Shown piece by piece: positions 23,991 through 32,162 of a stretch of DNA of 64,000 nt. A program made the position numbers and the translations under genes. The stretch is from Actinomycetes bacterium. Lineage in GTDB: Bacteria > Actinomycetota > Acidimicrobiia > IMCC26256 > PALSA-610. The stretch covers positions 62,001 to 126,000 of the forward strand of contig JANYBW010000049.1 in assembly GCA_025360585.1 (NCBI GenBank). The letters run 5' to 3'. The notes beneath the pieces were generated by a model. That model was not told where the DNA came from and made no database searches. It saw nothing but the letters and a program-made list of their open reading frames with translations. Position 1 is the first letter of the stretch. Each line of letters starts with the position of its first letter.

Positions 23991-25225
23991 TGCTGCCTGC
24001 GATCCTGGGCGGCCCGCCCCTCTGCGATGACCAACGTTGGCCGAAGTGGCCACAATGGGACGATACCGAGCGATCGTTGCTGAGTGAAGCGCTGGAACAC
24101 GGTGGTTGGTGGACGGGCGATGGCGATGCTTGCGAGCGATTCGCCAATGAATTCGCACAGTTTCATACCGCTCGGTTCGGTGCCGCGGTGACGAACGGGA
24201 CCCATACGATGGAGGCCGCGTTGTTCGCCTGCGGCGTGGGTGAAGGCGATGAAGTCATCATTCCGGGTTTGACGTTTGTCGCGACCGCGGGAGCCGTGTT
24301 GGCGGCGAATGCGATACCGGTGATCGTCGACGTTGATCCAGCATCGCTCTGCATTGATCTTGTTGCCGTCGAGGCTGCAATCACGCCGCGAACTCGCGCG
24401 GTGATCGCGGTGCACGTTGCGGGTGCGATGGCCGATGTCGAAGCCCTCGGTGCGTTATGCGCTCGCCACAATCTCATGTTCATCGAAGATTGCGCACACG
24501 CGCACGGATCCTTTTGGGCCGGTCGCGGCGCGGGAAGCTTCGGGCACTTCGGCAGTTTTTCTTTTCAGCGTTCGAAGCTGATGACGGCGGGTGAAGGCGG
24601 TGCGCTGTTGTGCAACGATGTCGAACTCCACGCCAAAGCCCAGAGCTACATCAACTGTGGGCGCGTCGCGGGCGAGCATTGGTATCACCATCCGAACTAC
24701 GGCACGAACCTGCGCATGACTGAATGGCAAGGTGCGATCTTGCGCGCGCAACTGAGCCGTTTCGATGCCCAGAACCGTCAACGAAACGGAAACGCTGCGG
24801 CACTGAGCGATGCTTTGGCTGCCACTTCCGGGCTCCGCGGGCAAGCCAGGGATTTGCGCCAGGAAAGTCAAGGTCATTATTGCTACGTGTTTCACTACGA
24901 CTCCGACGCGTTCGCAGGGATGCCGCTCGCGACATTCGAAAAGTGCTTGCAAAGCGAAGGCATCCCGTTGGGCGTGAGTTATCCAAGCCTCAACACCTTG
25001 GAAATGTTTCGTACGAGCAACTTCGGTCCGCGCTTGCGCAGTTTTTCCGCGTCCGCCGATTACTCCAAGCTTTCGTTGCCGGCGAGTGAGTTCGCCGCGA
25101 AGTCGACGGTGTGGGTGGAACACCGGGTGTTGCTTAGCGCGCGCCGCGATGTGCTCGATATTGCCGAAGCGGCACAACGAATCCAGCGACACGCAGGAGA
25201 GATCATGCGTACGCTGCCGCTATGA
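23990..25225 (+). CDS. DegT/DnrJ/EryC1/StrS family sugar aminotransferase
   Basis: A 411-residue PLP enzyme starting at ATG 23990, which overlaps the ROK stop codon by one base. The PLP lysine is in S-F-S-F-Q-R-S-K-L-M-T-A-G-E-G-G. Other family blocks are T-N-G-T-H-T-M-E-A-A-L, D-E-V-I-I-P-G-L-T-F-V-A-T and E-D-C-A-H-A-H-G. These enzymes aminate keto sugars or keto-cyclitols (and include AHBA synthase). Here it sits in a catabolic-looking operon with GH4 and a kinase, so it may deaminate or aminate an amino sugar or inosamine (inference). It overlaps the GH4 start (ATGA). Confidence 0.92.
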   Translation: MLPAILGGPPLCDDQRWPKWPQWDDTERSLLSEALEHGGWWTGDGDACERFANEFAQFHTARFGAAVTNGTHTMEAALFACGVGEGDEVIIPGLTFVATAGAVLAANAIPVIVDVDPASLCIDLVAVEAAITPRTRAVIAVHVAGAMADVEALGALCARHNLMFIEDCAHAHGSFWAGRGAGSFGHFGSFSFQRSKLMTAGEGGALLCNDVELHAKAQSYINCGRVAGEHWYHHPNYGTNLRMTEWQGAILRAQLSRFDAQNRQRNGNAAALSDALAATSGLRGQARDLRQESQGHYCYVFHYDSDAFAGMPLATFEKCLQSEGIPLGVSYPSLNTLEMFRTSNFGPRLRSFSASADYSKLSLPASEFAAKSTVWVEHRVLLSARRDVLDIAEAAQRIQRHAGEIMRTLPL

Positions 25226-26514
25226 AAGTTTGTGTGATCGGCGGCGGCTCCACCTATACGCCGGAATTGGTTGATGGTCTCCTGCGGCGTCGCGAGCAGT
25301 TGCCAATCACAGAACTGCATCTTGTTGATATCGACGAGTCGCGGTTGGAAATTCTTGGCCCGCTTGCGCGACGCATGGCGCGACGGGCCGGGAGCGACAT
25401 CGAAATTCAGTGGGGAACGGATCGCGTCGCTGGAATTCGCGACGCTCGGTTTGTGGTCAGCCAAATGCGTGTCGGCGCGATGCAGGCGCGCGAACGCGAC
25501 GAACTGTTGGGCCGCGAATTTGGGCTCATCGGCCAAGAGACCGTCGGTGTCGGCGGGTTCGCGAACGCGTTGCGTACGATTCCCGTGGCGTTATCGATCG
25601 CCCGCGACGTCGAGGCTCATGCGCCCGGCGCGATATTGCTGAACTTCACGAACCCTGCTGGTCTGGTGACTGAAGCCTTGTGTCGCCATTCAAACGTGAC
25701 GACCATTGGCCTTTGCAACGTGCCGTGGTCGTTCAAGATGGGGTTTGCTCGTGGTCTCGGAGTCGCGCCGGAAACCATCGAGCTGGACTATGTAGGCCTC
25801 AACCATTTGAGTTGGGTTCGCGGCGCGCGTATCGATGGCATCGATCGCATCGATGAACTCGTCGCGGGGATGGCCGCGATGGTCCAACGTAATCACGATC
25901 GCGGCGGCGAAGGCCGTGAACCGGATTGGGACGGTTCGTCGATCAATCTGCTTGGCGCGATCCCGAATTATTACTTGCTCTACTACTACGAGACCGCCGC
26001 ATGGGTTGATCACCAATCTCGACACCCGACTCGCGCGCACGAAGTGATGGAAATCGAGGCTCGGCTGCTCGAGCAATACCGCGACCCCGGGTTGGCCGAA
26101 AAGCCCAAGGAACTCGAACTTCGCGGTGGCGCGTACTACTCCGAGACTGCCGCTGCGCTCATGGCCGACATCCACAGCGACGCGGGCACCGTACACATAG
26201 TGAACGTCCCGAATCGGGGAGCGATCCCCGGCCTCGGCAACGATGTGGTGGTCGAGACGTCTGCGCGCGTCACCCAGGCGGGTGCGCAGGCGCTCCCCAC
26301 CGCAGCGTTGCGTCCCGATATCGATGCGCTCGTCCGCACACTCAAAGATTTCGAGTTGCTGACCGTGCAGGCCGCGGTCTTCGGCGATGAAGACGCGGCG
26401 ATGCGCGCACTGCTCACCAATCCGCTGGGCCCGTCCGCTCGAAACGTGGAAGCAGTATGGCGGCGCTTACAAGTTGTACATCGAGGCTGGCTCTCGAAGC
26501 TGGAACGATCGTGA
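25222..26514 (+). CDS. Glycoside hydrolase family 4 (6-phospho-glucosidase type)
   Basis: A 430-residue GH4 enzyme. It begins with the NAD fold I-G-G-G-S-T-Y-T-P-E-L-V-D-G-L. The manganese-binding C-N-V-P motif and G-L-N-H-L-S-W histidine are present, as are N-F-T-N-P-A-G and A-Y-Y-S-E-T-A. GH4 enzymes cleave 6-phospho-glycosides or glucosides by a redox-elimination mechanism needing NAD and Mn(II). The C-N-V-P form is typical of the 6-phospho-beta-glucosidase branch. It is coupled to the aminotransferase upstream (ATGA) and the kinase downstream (GTGA). No PTS genes are in view, so the phosphate may be added by that kinase (inference). Confidence 0.92.
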   Translation: MKVCVIGGGSTYTPELVDGLLRRREQLPITELHLVDIDESRLEILGPLARRMARRAGSDIEIQWGTDRVAGIRDARFVVSQMRVGAMQARERDELLGREFGLIGQETVGVGGFANALRTIPVALSIARDVEAHAPGAILLNFTNPAGLVTEALCRHSNVTTIGLCNVPWSFKMGFARGLGVAPETIELDYVGLNHLSWVRGARIDGIDRIDELVAGMAAMVQRNHDRGGEGREPDWDGSSINLLGAIPNYYLLYYYETAAWVDHQSRHPTRAHEVMEIEARLLEQYRDPGLAEKPKELELRGGAYYSETAAALMADIHSDAGTVHIVNVPNRGAIPGLGNDVVVETSARVTQAGAQALPTAALRPDIDALVRTLKDFELLTVQAAVFGDEDAAMRALLTNPLGPSARNVEAVWRRLQVVHRGWLSKLERS

Positions 26515-27548
26515 CTCGGGTTGTGCAGACTGGCGTTGTACCGACTGGTGCCGTGCCCCCTCTTGTTGTGCCCCCTCGTTTTGTCTTGGGCGTGGATGGG
26601 GGCGGCACCAAAACCCATGCGGTCGTTGCCAGCGCCGATGGCGAAGTGCTGGGAACTGGCGCCGCGGGTGGCAGCAATTGGGAAGTCATCGGTCTTGACG
26701 CGATGGTCGCCGCCATCGCCGAGGCGGTCGGCGCGGCGCTGAACGCGGCCGTGGCCGACGGTCAGCAGCTTGCCGCTAGCTGTTTTGCGTTGGCAGGTTG
26801 CGACTGGCCGAGCGACGTAACTCGTATTGATGCGGCGCTGATGACGCTGTCGATCGGCGGTCGTCGCACTGTGGTGAACGATGCGTACGCAGCATTGCGC
26901 GCCGGAACGCTCGACGCACACGGCATAGCGTCGGTTGCCGGAACGGGCGGATCGACGACCGGCAGGAACCGCGCGGGTGAACAGTTCCGCACGTTCGCGA
27001 TTTCGATGGGTGAGGGCAGCGGAGCTTCTGGCATCGTCAACGAAGCGGTTCGCGCTATCGCGCGAGCTCACCATGGCCAGATTCCCGCGACGCTGCTCGC
27101 TGATCGATTCACTGCGGCATTGCAATTCGCGAGCGTTGCCGCGATGTTCGAGTCGATGAGCCGCGGGCGATGGCCGTGGCCTACTGCGGCCCTCGCGGTG
27201 TTGGTGACCGAATCCGCGCTCGATGGCGATGGTTCGGCGATCGAGGTGATGACCTCAGTAGGAGCCCAACACGGCGCCGATGTGGTCGGCGTGGCGCGCA
27301 AATTGCGCATGCTCGACGATGAGTTCGATGTCGTGACCTCCGGTGGCGTGCACCGGGCACAATCGAGTCTGTTCAATGCAGCATTTCGCAAACGAGTGCT
27401 TACCGATGTCCCGAACGCTCGTTTCGTCACCCCGGAATCGCCCCCAGTTGCCGGCGCCGTCCTGTTGGCGATTGAATGCTTGGGTGCCGATTCCGCGGCC
27501 GCGCGCGGTGCAGTTGATCGCGGAATTGCCATGGCGGAAATCCGCTAG
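26511..27548 (+). CDS. BadF/BadG/BcrA-type ATPase, N-acetylglucosamine kinase-like
   Basis: About 345 residues from GTG 26511, which overlaps the GH4 stop as GTGA; the ATG at 26457 lies deep inside GH4. Kinase motifs are L-G-V-D-G-G-G-T-K-T-H (phosphate 1), V-V-N-D-A-Y-A-A-L and G-T-G-G-S-T-T-G-R-N (phosphate 2), and S-G-G-V-H. The family covers eukaryotic-type GlcNAc kinase and glucosamine kinases. The N-terminal 25 residues are a Val/Pro-rich tract made from imperfect short repeats. As the last gene of the ROK-DegT-GH4 operon it probably phosphorylates the released hexosamine or hexose (inference). Confidence 0.88.
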   Translation: MTRVVQTGVVPTGAVPPLVVPPRFVLGVDGGGTKTHAVVASADGEVLGTGAAGGSNWEVIGLDAMVAAIAEAVGAALNAAVADGQQLAASCFALAGCDWPSDVTRIDAALMTLSIGGRRTVVNDAYAALRAGTLDAHGIASVAGTGGSTTGRNRAGEQFRTFAISMGEGSGASGIVNEAVRAIARAHHGQIPATLLADRFTAALQFASVAAMFESMSRGRWPWPTAALAVLVTESALDGDGSAIEVMTSVGAQHGADVVGVARKLRMLDDEFDVVTSGGVHRAQSSLFNAAFRKRVLTDVPNARFVTPESPPVAGAVLLAIECLGADSAAARGAVDRGIAMAEIR

Positions 27549-27580
27549 CCGAAACGCAAAGTCCGTGTCATGATCGCTTC

Positions 27581-29014
27581 ATGTTTCACGATGGCGAGGA
27601 GTGCTACCGGGCATGTGCGAGCGGAGACGCTCGATTTGATGGGGTCTTTTACGTCGCGGTCACGAGCACCAAGATCTATTGCCGCCCGAGCTGCCCGGCT
27701 CGCACTCCGTTGCGTGCGAACTGCCGCTTTTTTCCGAGCGCCGCGGCATGCCAGCTCAATGGTTTCCGCGCCTGCAAACGGTGTCGGCCCGATTCGGTAC
27801 CGGGCTCGCCGGAGTGGAGCGCTCGGTCGGATGTTGCGGCGCGTGCGGTACGGCTCATCGCTGATGGAGTCGTGGATCGTGAAGGTGTGCCAGGTCTCGC
27901 TCGCAAACTTGCGTACAGCGAACGACAGCTTCAGCGCCTGTTAGTACAAGAACTAGGTGCCGGGCCGCTTGCGCTGGCACGATCCCAACGCGCGCAAACC
28001 GCGCGCACGCTGGTGGAAACGACGGAGCTTCCCTTTACGGAGATCGCGTTCGCCGCGGGGTTCGGGAGTATCCGACAATTCAACGACACCATTGCCGAAG
28101 TATTCGCGTCGAGCCCGACGGAGCTTCGCAACCGGGTCGCCAAGACTGCTCGCGGTTCGCTCGCCGTCAAACTCGCGGCACGAGAGCCGTTTCCGGCTGA
28201 ACGAGTCGTGCAATTCCTGGCGGCTCGCCAACTTCCGGGAATCGAAGCGATCGAAGGCAATACGTATCGCCGAACGATGGCCTTGCCGGGTGGCTCCGGT
28301 GTCGCGACGATCCGGCCAGCATCGGGTGCCGTGTTCGCGTCGTTGGAACTCGACGATGTGCGTGATGTCGCTCCCGCCGTAGCGCGAATCCGCAGACTCT
28401 TCGACCTTGATGCCGATCCCGTTGCTATTGATTCGTTGTTAGGACACGACCCGCGCCTCGCCCCCTCGATCCGGCGGTTCCCCGGCCAGCGGGTTCCGGG
28501 CGCGGTCGACGGATTTGAAATGGCGGTTCGGGCGATCGTTGGCCAACAGGTCTCGGTCGCTGGCGCGCGCACTGTGGTGGGTCGTATCGTCACTCGTTGT
28601 GGTGCCGAGATCACCACGGGACACGCTGACCTCAATCGGCGCTTCCCTGATTGCGTTGCGGCAGCCGTCGCGGATCTCGATGGGATCGGGATGCCGACCG
28701 CTCGAATCGCGACCGTGCAACGACTAGCGAGCGCGCTCGCGAACGGCGATATCACGCTCGATGCTGGAAGCGATCGTGGGGCGACGCGTGCCAAGTTGCT
28801 TGCGCTTAAAGGTATCGGCCCGTGGACCGCCGACTACATCGCGATGCGCGCGCTCGGCGAACCCGACGCGTTGTTGCCAACGGATCTCGGCGTGAAAAAG
28901 GGTGCTGCATTGCTCGGTATCGATGGCGATCTTGAGGCGTATTCGCAGCGCTGGCGACCATTTCGTAGCTATGCACTCATGCATTGTTGGAATGCGCTTG
29001 GAGCAGACCAATGA
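27581..29014 (+). CDS. Ada-AlkA fusion: methyl-phosphotriester sensor plus 3-methyladenine DNA glycosylase
   Basis: A 477-residue multidomain repair protein. Residues about 1-75 are the Ada zinc domain: Y-C-R-P-S-C with further cysteines in C-K-R-C-R-P (four ligands, one being the methyl acceptor). Residues about 85-185 are an AraC helix-turn-helix. Then come AlkA-N (about 195-270) and the helix-hairpin-helix GPD domain with L-K-G-I-G-P-W-T-A-D-Y and the catalytic aspartate in the following L-P-T-D-L-G-V. It should sense methyl-phosphotriesters, activate transcription and excise alkylated bases. It overlaps ogt by ATGA, forming an alkylation-damage operon. Confidence 0.93.
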   Translation: MFHDGEECYRACASGDARFDGVFYVAVTSTKIYCRPSCPARTPLRANCRFFPSAAACQLNGFRACKRCRPDSVPGSPEWSARSDVAARAVRLIADGVVDREGVPGLARKLAYSERQLQRLLVQELGAGPLALARSQRAQTARTLVETTELPFTEIAFAAGFGSIRQFNDTIAEVFASSPTELRNRVAKTARGSLAVKLAAREPFPAERVVQFLAARQLPGIEAIEGNTYRRTMALPGGSGVATIRPASGAVFASLELDDVRDVAPAVARIRRLFDLDADPVAIDSLLGHDPRLAPSIRRFPGQRVPGAVDGFEMAVRAIVGQQVSVAGARTVVGRIVTRCGAEITTGHADLNRRFPDCVAAAVADLDGIGMPTARIATVQRLASALANGDITLDAGSDRGATRAKLLALKGIGPWTADYIAMRALGEPDALLPTDLGVKKGAALLGIDGDLEAYSQRWRPFRSYALMHCWNALGADQ

Positions 29015-29529
29015 ATATTGCAACTGCGGCAATTCTCGCTTCGATCGCTACTCCTGTTGGCCCGCTGACAGTGATAGCCGAACCCGAAACCGCGGCGGTG
29101 CTTGCCGCAGGATTCACTGATGACTCGGATCGGCTTGTGCAATCGATCCATCCAAGCTTGCGGCGGGAGTTACGAACCTCGACCACTCCTGGCGCCACCA
29201 TTGCGGACGCGGTTGAACAGTATTTCGAAGGCGACATACGTTCGATCGACGCGATCGCGGTGCGGCAGCGATCGTCGGCGCTGCGCGAACGGGGCTGGCT
29301 CGAACTTCGTAACGTGGCTGGCGGCAATCCGATTAGCTACGGCGGCTTGGCGGAACGCCTTGAGGTTCCGCGCGGTGCACGCGCGGCTGGCCAAATTTGT
29401 GCGCGCAACGCGGTTGCATTGTTCGTTCCGTGCCATCGCGTGGTGCGCAGCGACGGTTCTCCGAATCATTACGCGTGGGGATTGGGGATCAAGGTCTGGC
29501 TGTTGGAATTTGAGGCTTCGCATTCATAG
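29011..29529 (+). CDS. ogt: Methylated-DNA-[protein]-cysteine S-methyltransferase
   Basis: About 172 residues from ATG 29011, which overlaps the Ada-AlkA stop codon. The active site P-C-H-R-V-V holds the suicide cysteine, and A-R-A-A-G-Q-I-C-A-R-N is the DNA-recognition helix. The N-terminal domain has the strand T-P-V-G-P-L-T-V. It directly reverses O6-alkylguanine. The extra codons back to 28984 lie inside the preceding gene and are not needed. Confidence 0.93.
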   Translation: MNIATAAILASIATPVGPLTVIAEPETAAVLAAGFTDDSDRLVQSIHPSLRRELRTSTTPGATIADAVEQYFEGDIRSIDAIAVRQRSSALRERGWLELRNVAGGNPISYGGLAERLEVPRGARAAGQICARNAVALFVPCHRVVRSDGSPNHYAWGLGIKVWLLEFEASHS

Positions 29530-29554
29530 CGATTGCTGGCTACTGTCGATACCT

Positions 29555-29719
29555 ATGACCGCTGAGGTGTTGTTCGATGTCGCCGACGGAATCGCGATGA
29601 TCACATTGAACACGCCGGGTCACTTCAACACCGTCACTGGCGCGACGCTCGACGCGCGACGCGCCACGCGCCACGCGCCACGCGATCGGAATTGGCTTGA
29701 CGATTGCTATGCGGTCTGA
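29555..29719 (+). pseudogene. Truncated enoyl-CoA hydratase/isomerase N-terminus
   Basis: From ATG 29555 the frame reads like a crotonase N-terminus (V-A-D-G-I-A-M-I-T-L-N, then F-N-T-V-T-G-A-T-L-D-A) for about 33 codons. It then runs into a 7-base repeat (CGCGCCA three times, 29660-29680) and unrelated sequence before a stop. The oxyanion-hole and catalytic parts of a crotonase are missing. I read it as a gene whose body was deleted at the repeat. Confidence 0.6.
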
Positions 29720-29733
29720 GTGAGCGAGCTTCT

Positions 29734-30639
29734 GTGAAATCGGCTCGATTCACGATGTTCGCGCTACTCGGTACTGTGTGCGGAGCGACGTTCGTGTGGC
29801 TCGCGACACAACGCAACGACACCGCGTCGACCATCGCTCTGGTGTGCATTGGGTGCATCGTGTTCAGCGCTTGTGCTCGCACCGGTTTGGTGGCGGCGAG
29901 AGGCGGCGTGAATGTGCGACGACGTGCCATCGGGGCAACGATCTTGGTGCTGAGCACGATCGCAAGCATCGTGTATTTCGGCGCGAGTACCGTCGATGCC
30001 CATTGGTTCGGTGGTGGTTTCACGCACGGTCCAACCACTCGCAACGAAGTCGCGCTCACGTTTGACGACGGCCCGAATATCACCGCAACCCTCGGGGTGA
30101 TGAAGATCCTGGATGCGCGCCACGTTCACGCGACGTTCTTTGTGGTGGGCAAGGCCCTCGACGCGCAACCCGAGATCGTGCGCGAGCTCATCGCCAATGG
30201 CCATTTAGTTGGGAATCATTCCTACAACCACGACCAGTGGCGTTGGCTCGATCCTCGGTATCAGGAACTTGAAAAAACTCAACGTGTTTTTGCGCGCCAC
30301 CAACTCAACTGCCCCAATTGGTTTCGGCCGCCGCACGGCCAACGAACGCCGTTCATCCGCCGGGTTGTAGATGGTCACCACATGCACATGGCGTTATGGG
30401 ACGTTTCCGCATCGGATTGGAATACTGTTGATGCCCACCTGATCGCACAGCGCGTGCTGCGTAAAGTGCACCCGGGCGCGATCATTTTGTTACACGACGG
30501 CCTCGATGGCATCGCCACCCGTAATCGCACGGTCATGCTCGCGGCGCTACCGGAAATTCTTGATGGTCTGGCGGCAAAGGGTTTGAAACCGGTGACCCTC
30601 GACGCGATGTTCGGCACCTCGGGGGCCGGCCGCTGCTAA
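29734..30639 (+). CDS. Polysaccharide deacetylase (NodB homology) family protein
   Basis: About 301 residues from GTG 29734; TTG 29704 and ATG 29755 are alternatives and none has a good ribosome site. Three N-terminal hydrophobic segments (to about residue 100) anchor it in the membrane. The outer part holds the NodB motifs T-F-D-D-G-P-N, H-S-Y-N-H and R-P-P-H-G, with the late L-L-H-D-G. The family removes N- or O-acetyl groups from peptidoglycan or other surface glycans using a metal ion bound by the Asp and two His residues, all of which are present. Confidence 0.85.
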   Translation: MKSARFTMFALLGTVCGATFVWLATQRNDTASTIALVCIGCIVFSACARTGLVAARGGVNVRRRAIGATILVLSTIASIVYFGASTVDAHWFGGGFTHGPTTRNEVALTFDDGPNITATLGVMKILDARHVHATFFVVGKALDAQPEIVRELIANGHLVGNHSYNHDQWRWLDPRYQELEKTQRVFARHQLNCPNWFRPPHGQRTPFIRRVVDGHHMHMALWDVSASDWNTVDAHLIAQRVLRKVHPGAIILLHDGLDGIATRNRTVMLAALPEILDGLAAKGLKPVTLDAMFGTSGAGRC

Positions 30640-30870
30640 GAGGGCGCGCCAAAACGCGACGGATTGTGGCTGTTCTCGACGAAGCGCGCCGCCGCCCGCG
30701 GCCCGAGCGGCCCCGGAGCGCAGCGACGAGAGCGCGAAACCGGAGCGCAGCGACGAGAGCGCCGAAACTGGAGCGCAGCGACGAGAGCGCGAAACCGGAG
30801 CGCAGCGACGAGAGCGCCGAAACTGGATTCTTGCGTCGGAATACCTCTCACCTACGGCGCGCGTTCTCAG
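30640..30870. repeat. Dispersed repeat family B, copy 1, with internal tandem array
   Basis: This sequence is shared in order with 63253-63402: a left block around GGCTGTTCTCGACGAAGC, GCCGCCCGCGGCCCGAGCGG, and a right block ACCTCTCACCTA-CGGCGCGCGTTCT. The central part (30715-30824) has four units starting GGAGCGCAGCGACGAGAGCG, alternating 27/28/27/28 bases, i.e. a 55-base dimer twice. The other copy has only one unit. It fills the gap between the deacetylase and the CoA-transferase and shows no coding character. Confidence 0.9.
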
Positions 30871-30929
30871 TCGTTCTGGGCGCACGCGCAAGTTGCGGTC
30901 CAATGGGGGCGAGGGTTTAGCTTCCGTGC

Positions 30930-32162
30930 ATGACTGGAACTGAAGGCCTTTTATCCGGTGTCCGTATCATCGAATCATCGATGCTCGGACCGGCGTCGAT
31001 CACGACCCACTTCGCGGACATGGGCGCGGACGTGATCAAAGTTGAACCGCTCGCGGGCGACTACATCCGCCGCATGACGTGGCCAATCATTCAGGGCAAT
31101 TCGCTGTTGCATTTACATATCAACCGGGGCAAGCAATCGATCGCGATCGATATTCGAACGCCCGAGGGTGTGCAGATTTATAAGGATCTGGTTGCTGGCG
31201 CGGATGCTGTAGTGGAAGCAATGCGGCCCGGAGCGCTCGCGAAACGCGGATTGGGATACGACGACCTGATCAAGATCAACCCGAAGATCGTGTTCTGCAC
31301 GATCTCGGGGTACGGCATGACTGGGCCCTACAAGGACATGCCGAGCCACGGAATCGCGTACGACACGTGGGCTGGCCAAGTGCCTCCTGCGTACGACGAT
31401 GAAGGCTATTGCTACATCCCGGAACACACATCGATCGGCATTCATTCGGGTCCGGCGTTCGGTGCTCTGGGCATCCTCGCGGCGATTATCCGAGCGCGCG
31501 CGACGGGCCAAGGCGCGTTTATGGAAGTAGCGCAATCGGATGCCGCGGCGTATTTCGATTGGTACCGGATCGAAACGCACAAAGCCCACGAACGTCCGCA
31601 GTCTGAAGTCACCGGTAATGCCTCGGACAACTTCGAGCGTCGCGCTCCCGGGACCGCAGGGATGCGCGAAGGCGTTCGCTACCAGATGTACGAAACGATC
31701 GATGGCCATGTGCTGTTTATGGCGAGTGAACGCGAATTCTGGAAGAACTTCGCGAACGGAGTCGGGAAACCTGAATGGTTCGAACAATGGCCGGGATCGC
31801 AATACGCGGATCACGCACGAGGAAATAAGGAATTGCACGCGCTGTTACGTGACGAGTTCAAGACTCGTACGAGCGCAGAGTGGATCGAATTTGGCAATAC
31901 TCACAACACGCCGATTGCTGCGGTCAATACCACCAAAACGATCGCGGACGATCCACAATTCCTGGATCGGCTTCCGTGGATTAGCCGCGAGATTTTGGAT
32001 TGTGAACAACTGCCGTTTCCGGTGAAGCTGATCGGTGAAACCGCGCCGACGCCTACCAAAGCCCCAATGGTCGGTGAACACACGGACCGGTTGTTGCAGG
32101 ATCTCCTCGGCTACGACGATGCCAAGGTCGCCGCGCTGCGCGAAGCGAAGGTTGTCGGTTAG
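30930..32162 (+). CDS. CaiB/BaiF family (class III) CoA-transferase
   Basis: A 410-residue protein. Signatures are the N-terminal L-L-S-G-V-R-I-I-E, A-D-M-G-A-D-V-I-K-V-E-P, N-R-G-K-Q-S-I-A-I-D and the nucleophilic aspartate in V-A-Q-S-D-A-A-A-Y. These mark family III transferases that move CoA between organic acids. The next gene, a sulfotransferase, begins on the base after its stop codon, so the two form one unit. The leader is a dispersed repeat. The acid substrate is unknown. Confidence 0.93.
   Translation: MTGTEGLLSGVRIIESSMLGPASITTHFADMGADVIKVEPLAGDYIRRMTWPIIQGNSLLHLHINRGKQSIAIDIRTPEGVQIYKDLVAGADAVVEAMRPGALAKRGLGYDDLIKINPKIVFCTISGYGMTGPYKDMPSHGIAYDTWAGQVPPAYDDEGYCYIPEHTSIGIHSGPAFGALGILAAIIRARATGQGAFMEVAQSDAAAYFDWYRIETHKAHERPQSEVTGNASDNFERRAPGTAGMREGVRYQMYETIDGHVLFMASEREFWKNFANGVGKPEWFEQWPGSQYADHARGNKELHALLRDEFKTRTSAEWIEFGNTHNTPIAAVNTTKTIADDPQFLDRLPWISREILDCEQLPFPVKLIGETAPTPTKAPMVGEHTDRLLQDLLGYDDAKVAALREAKVVG

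Noticed and set aside
30715-30824. CRISPR-like array
   Set aside because: The 27/28-base units abut one another with no spacers, and there are no cas genes; it is a tandem repeat.
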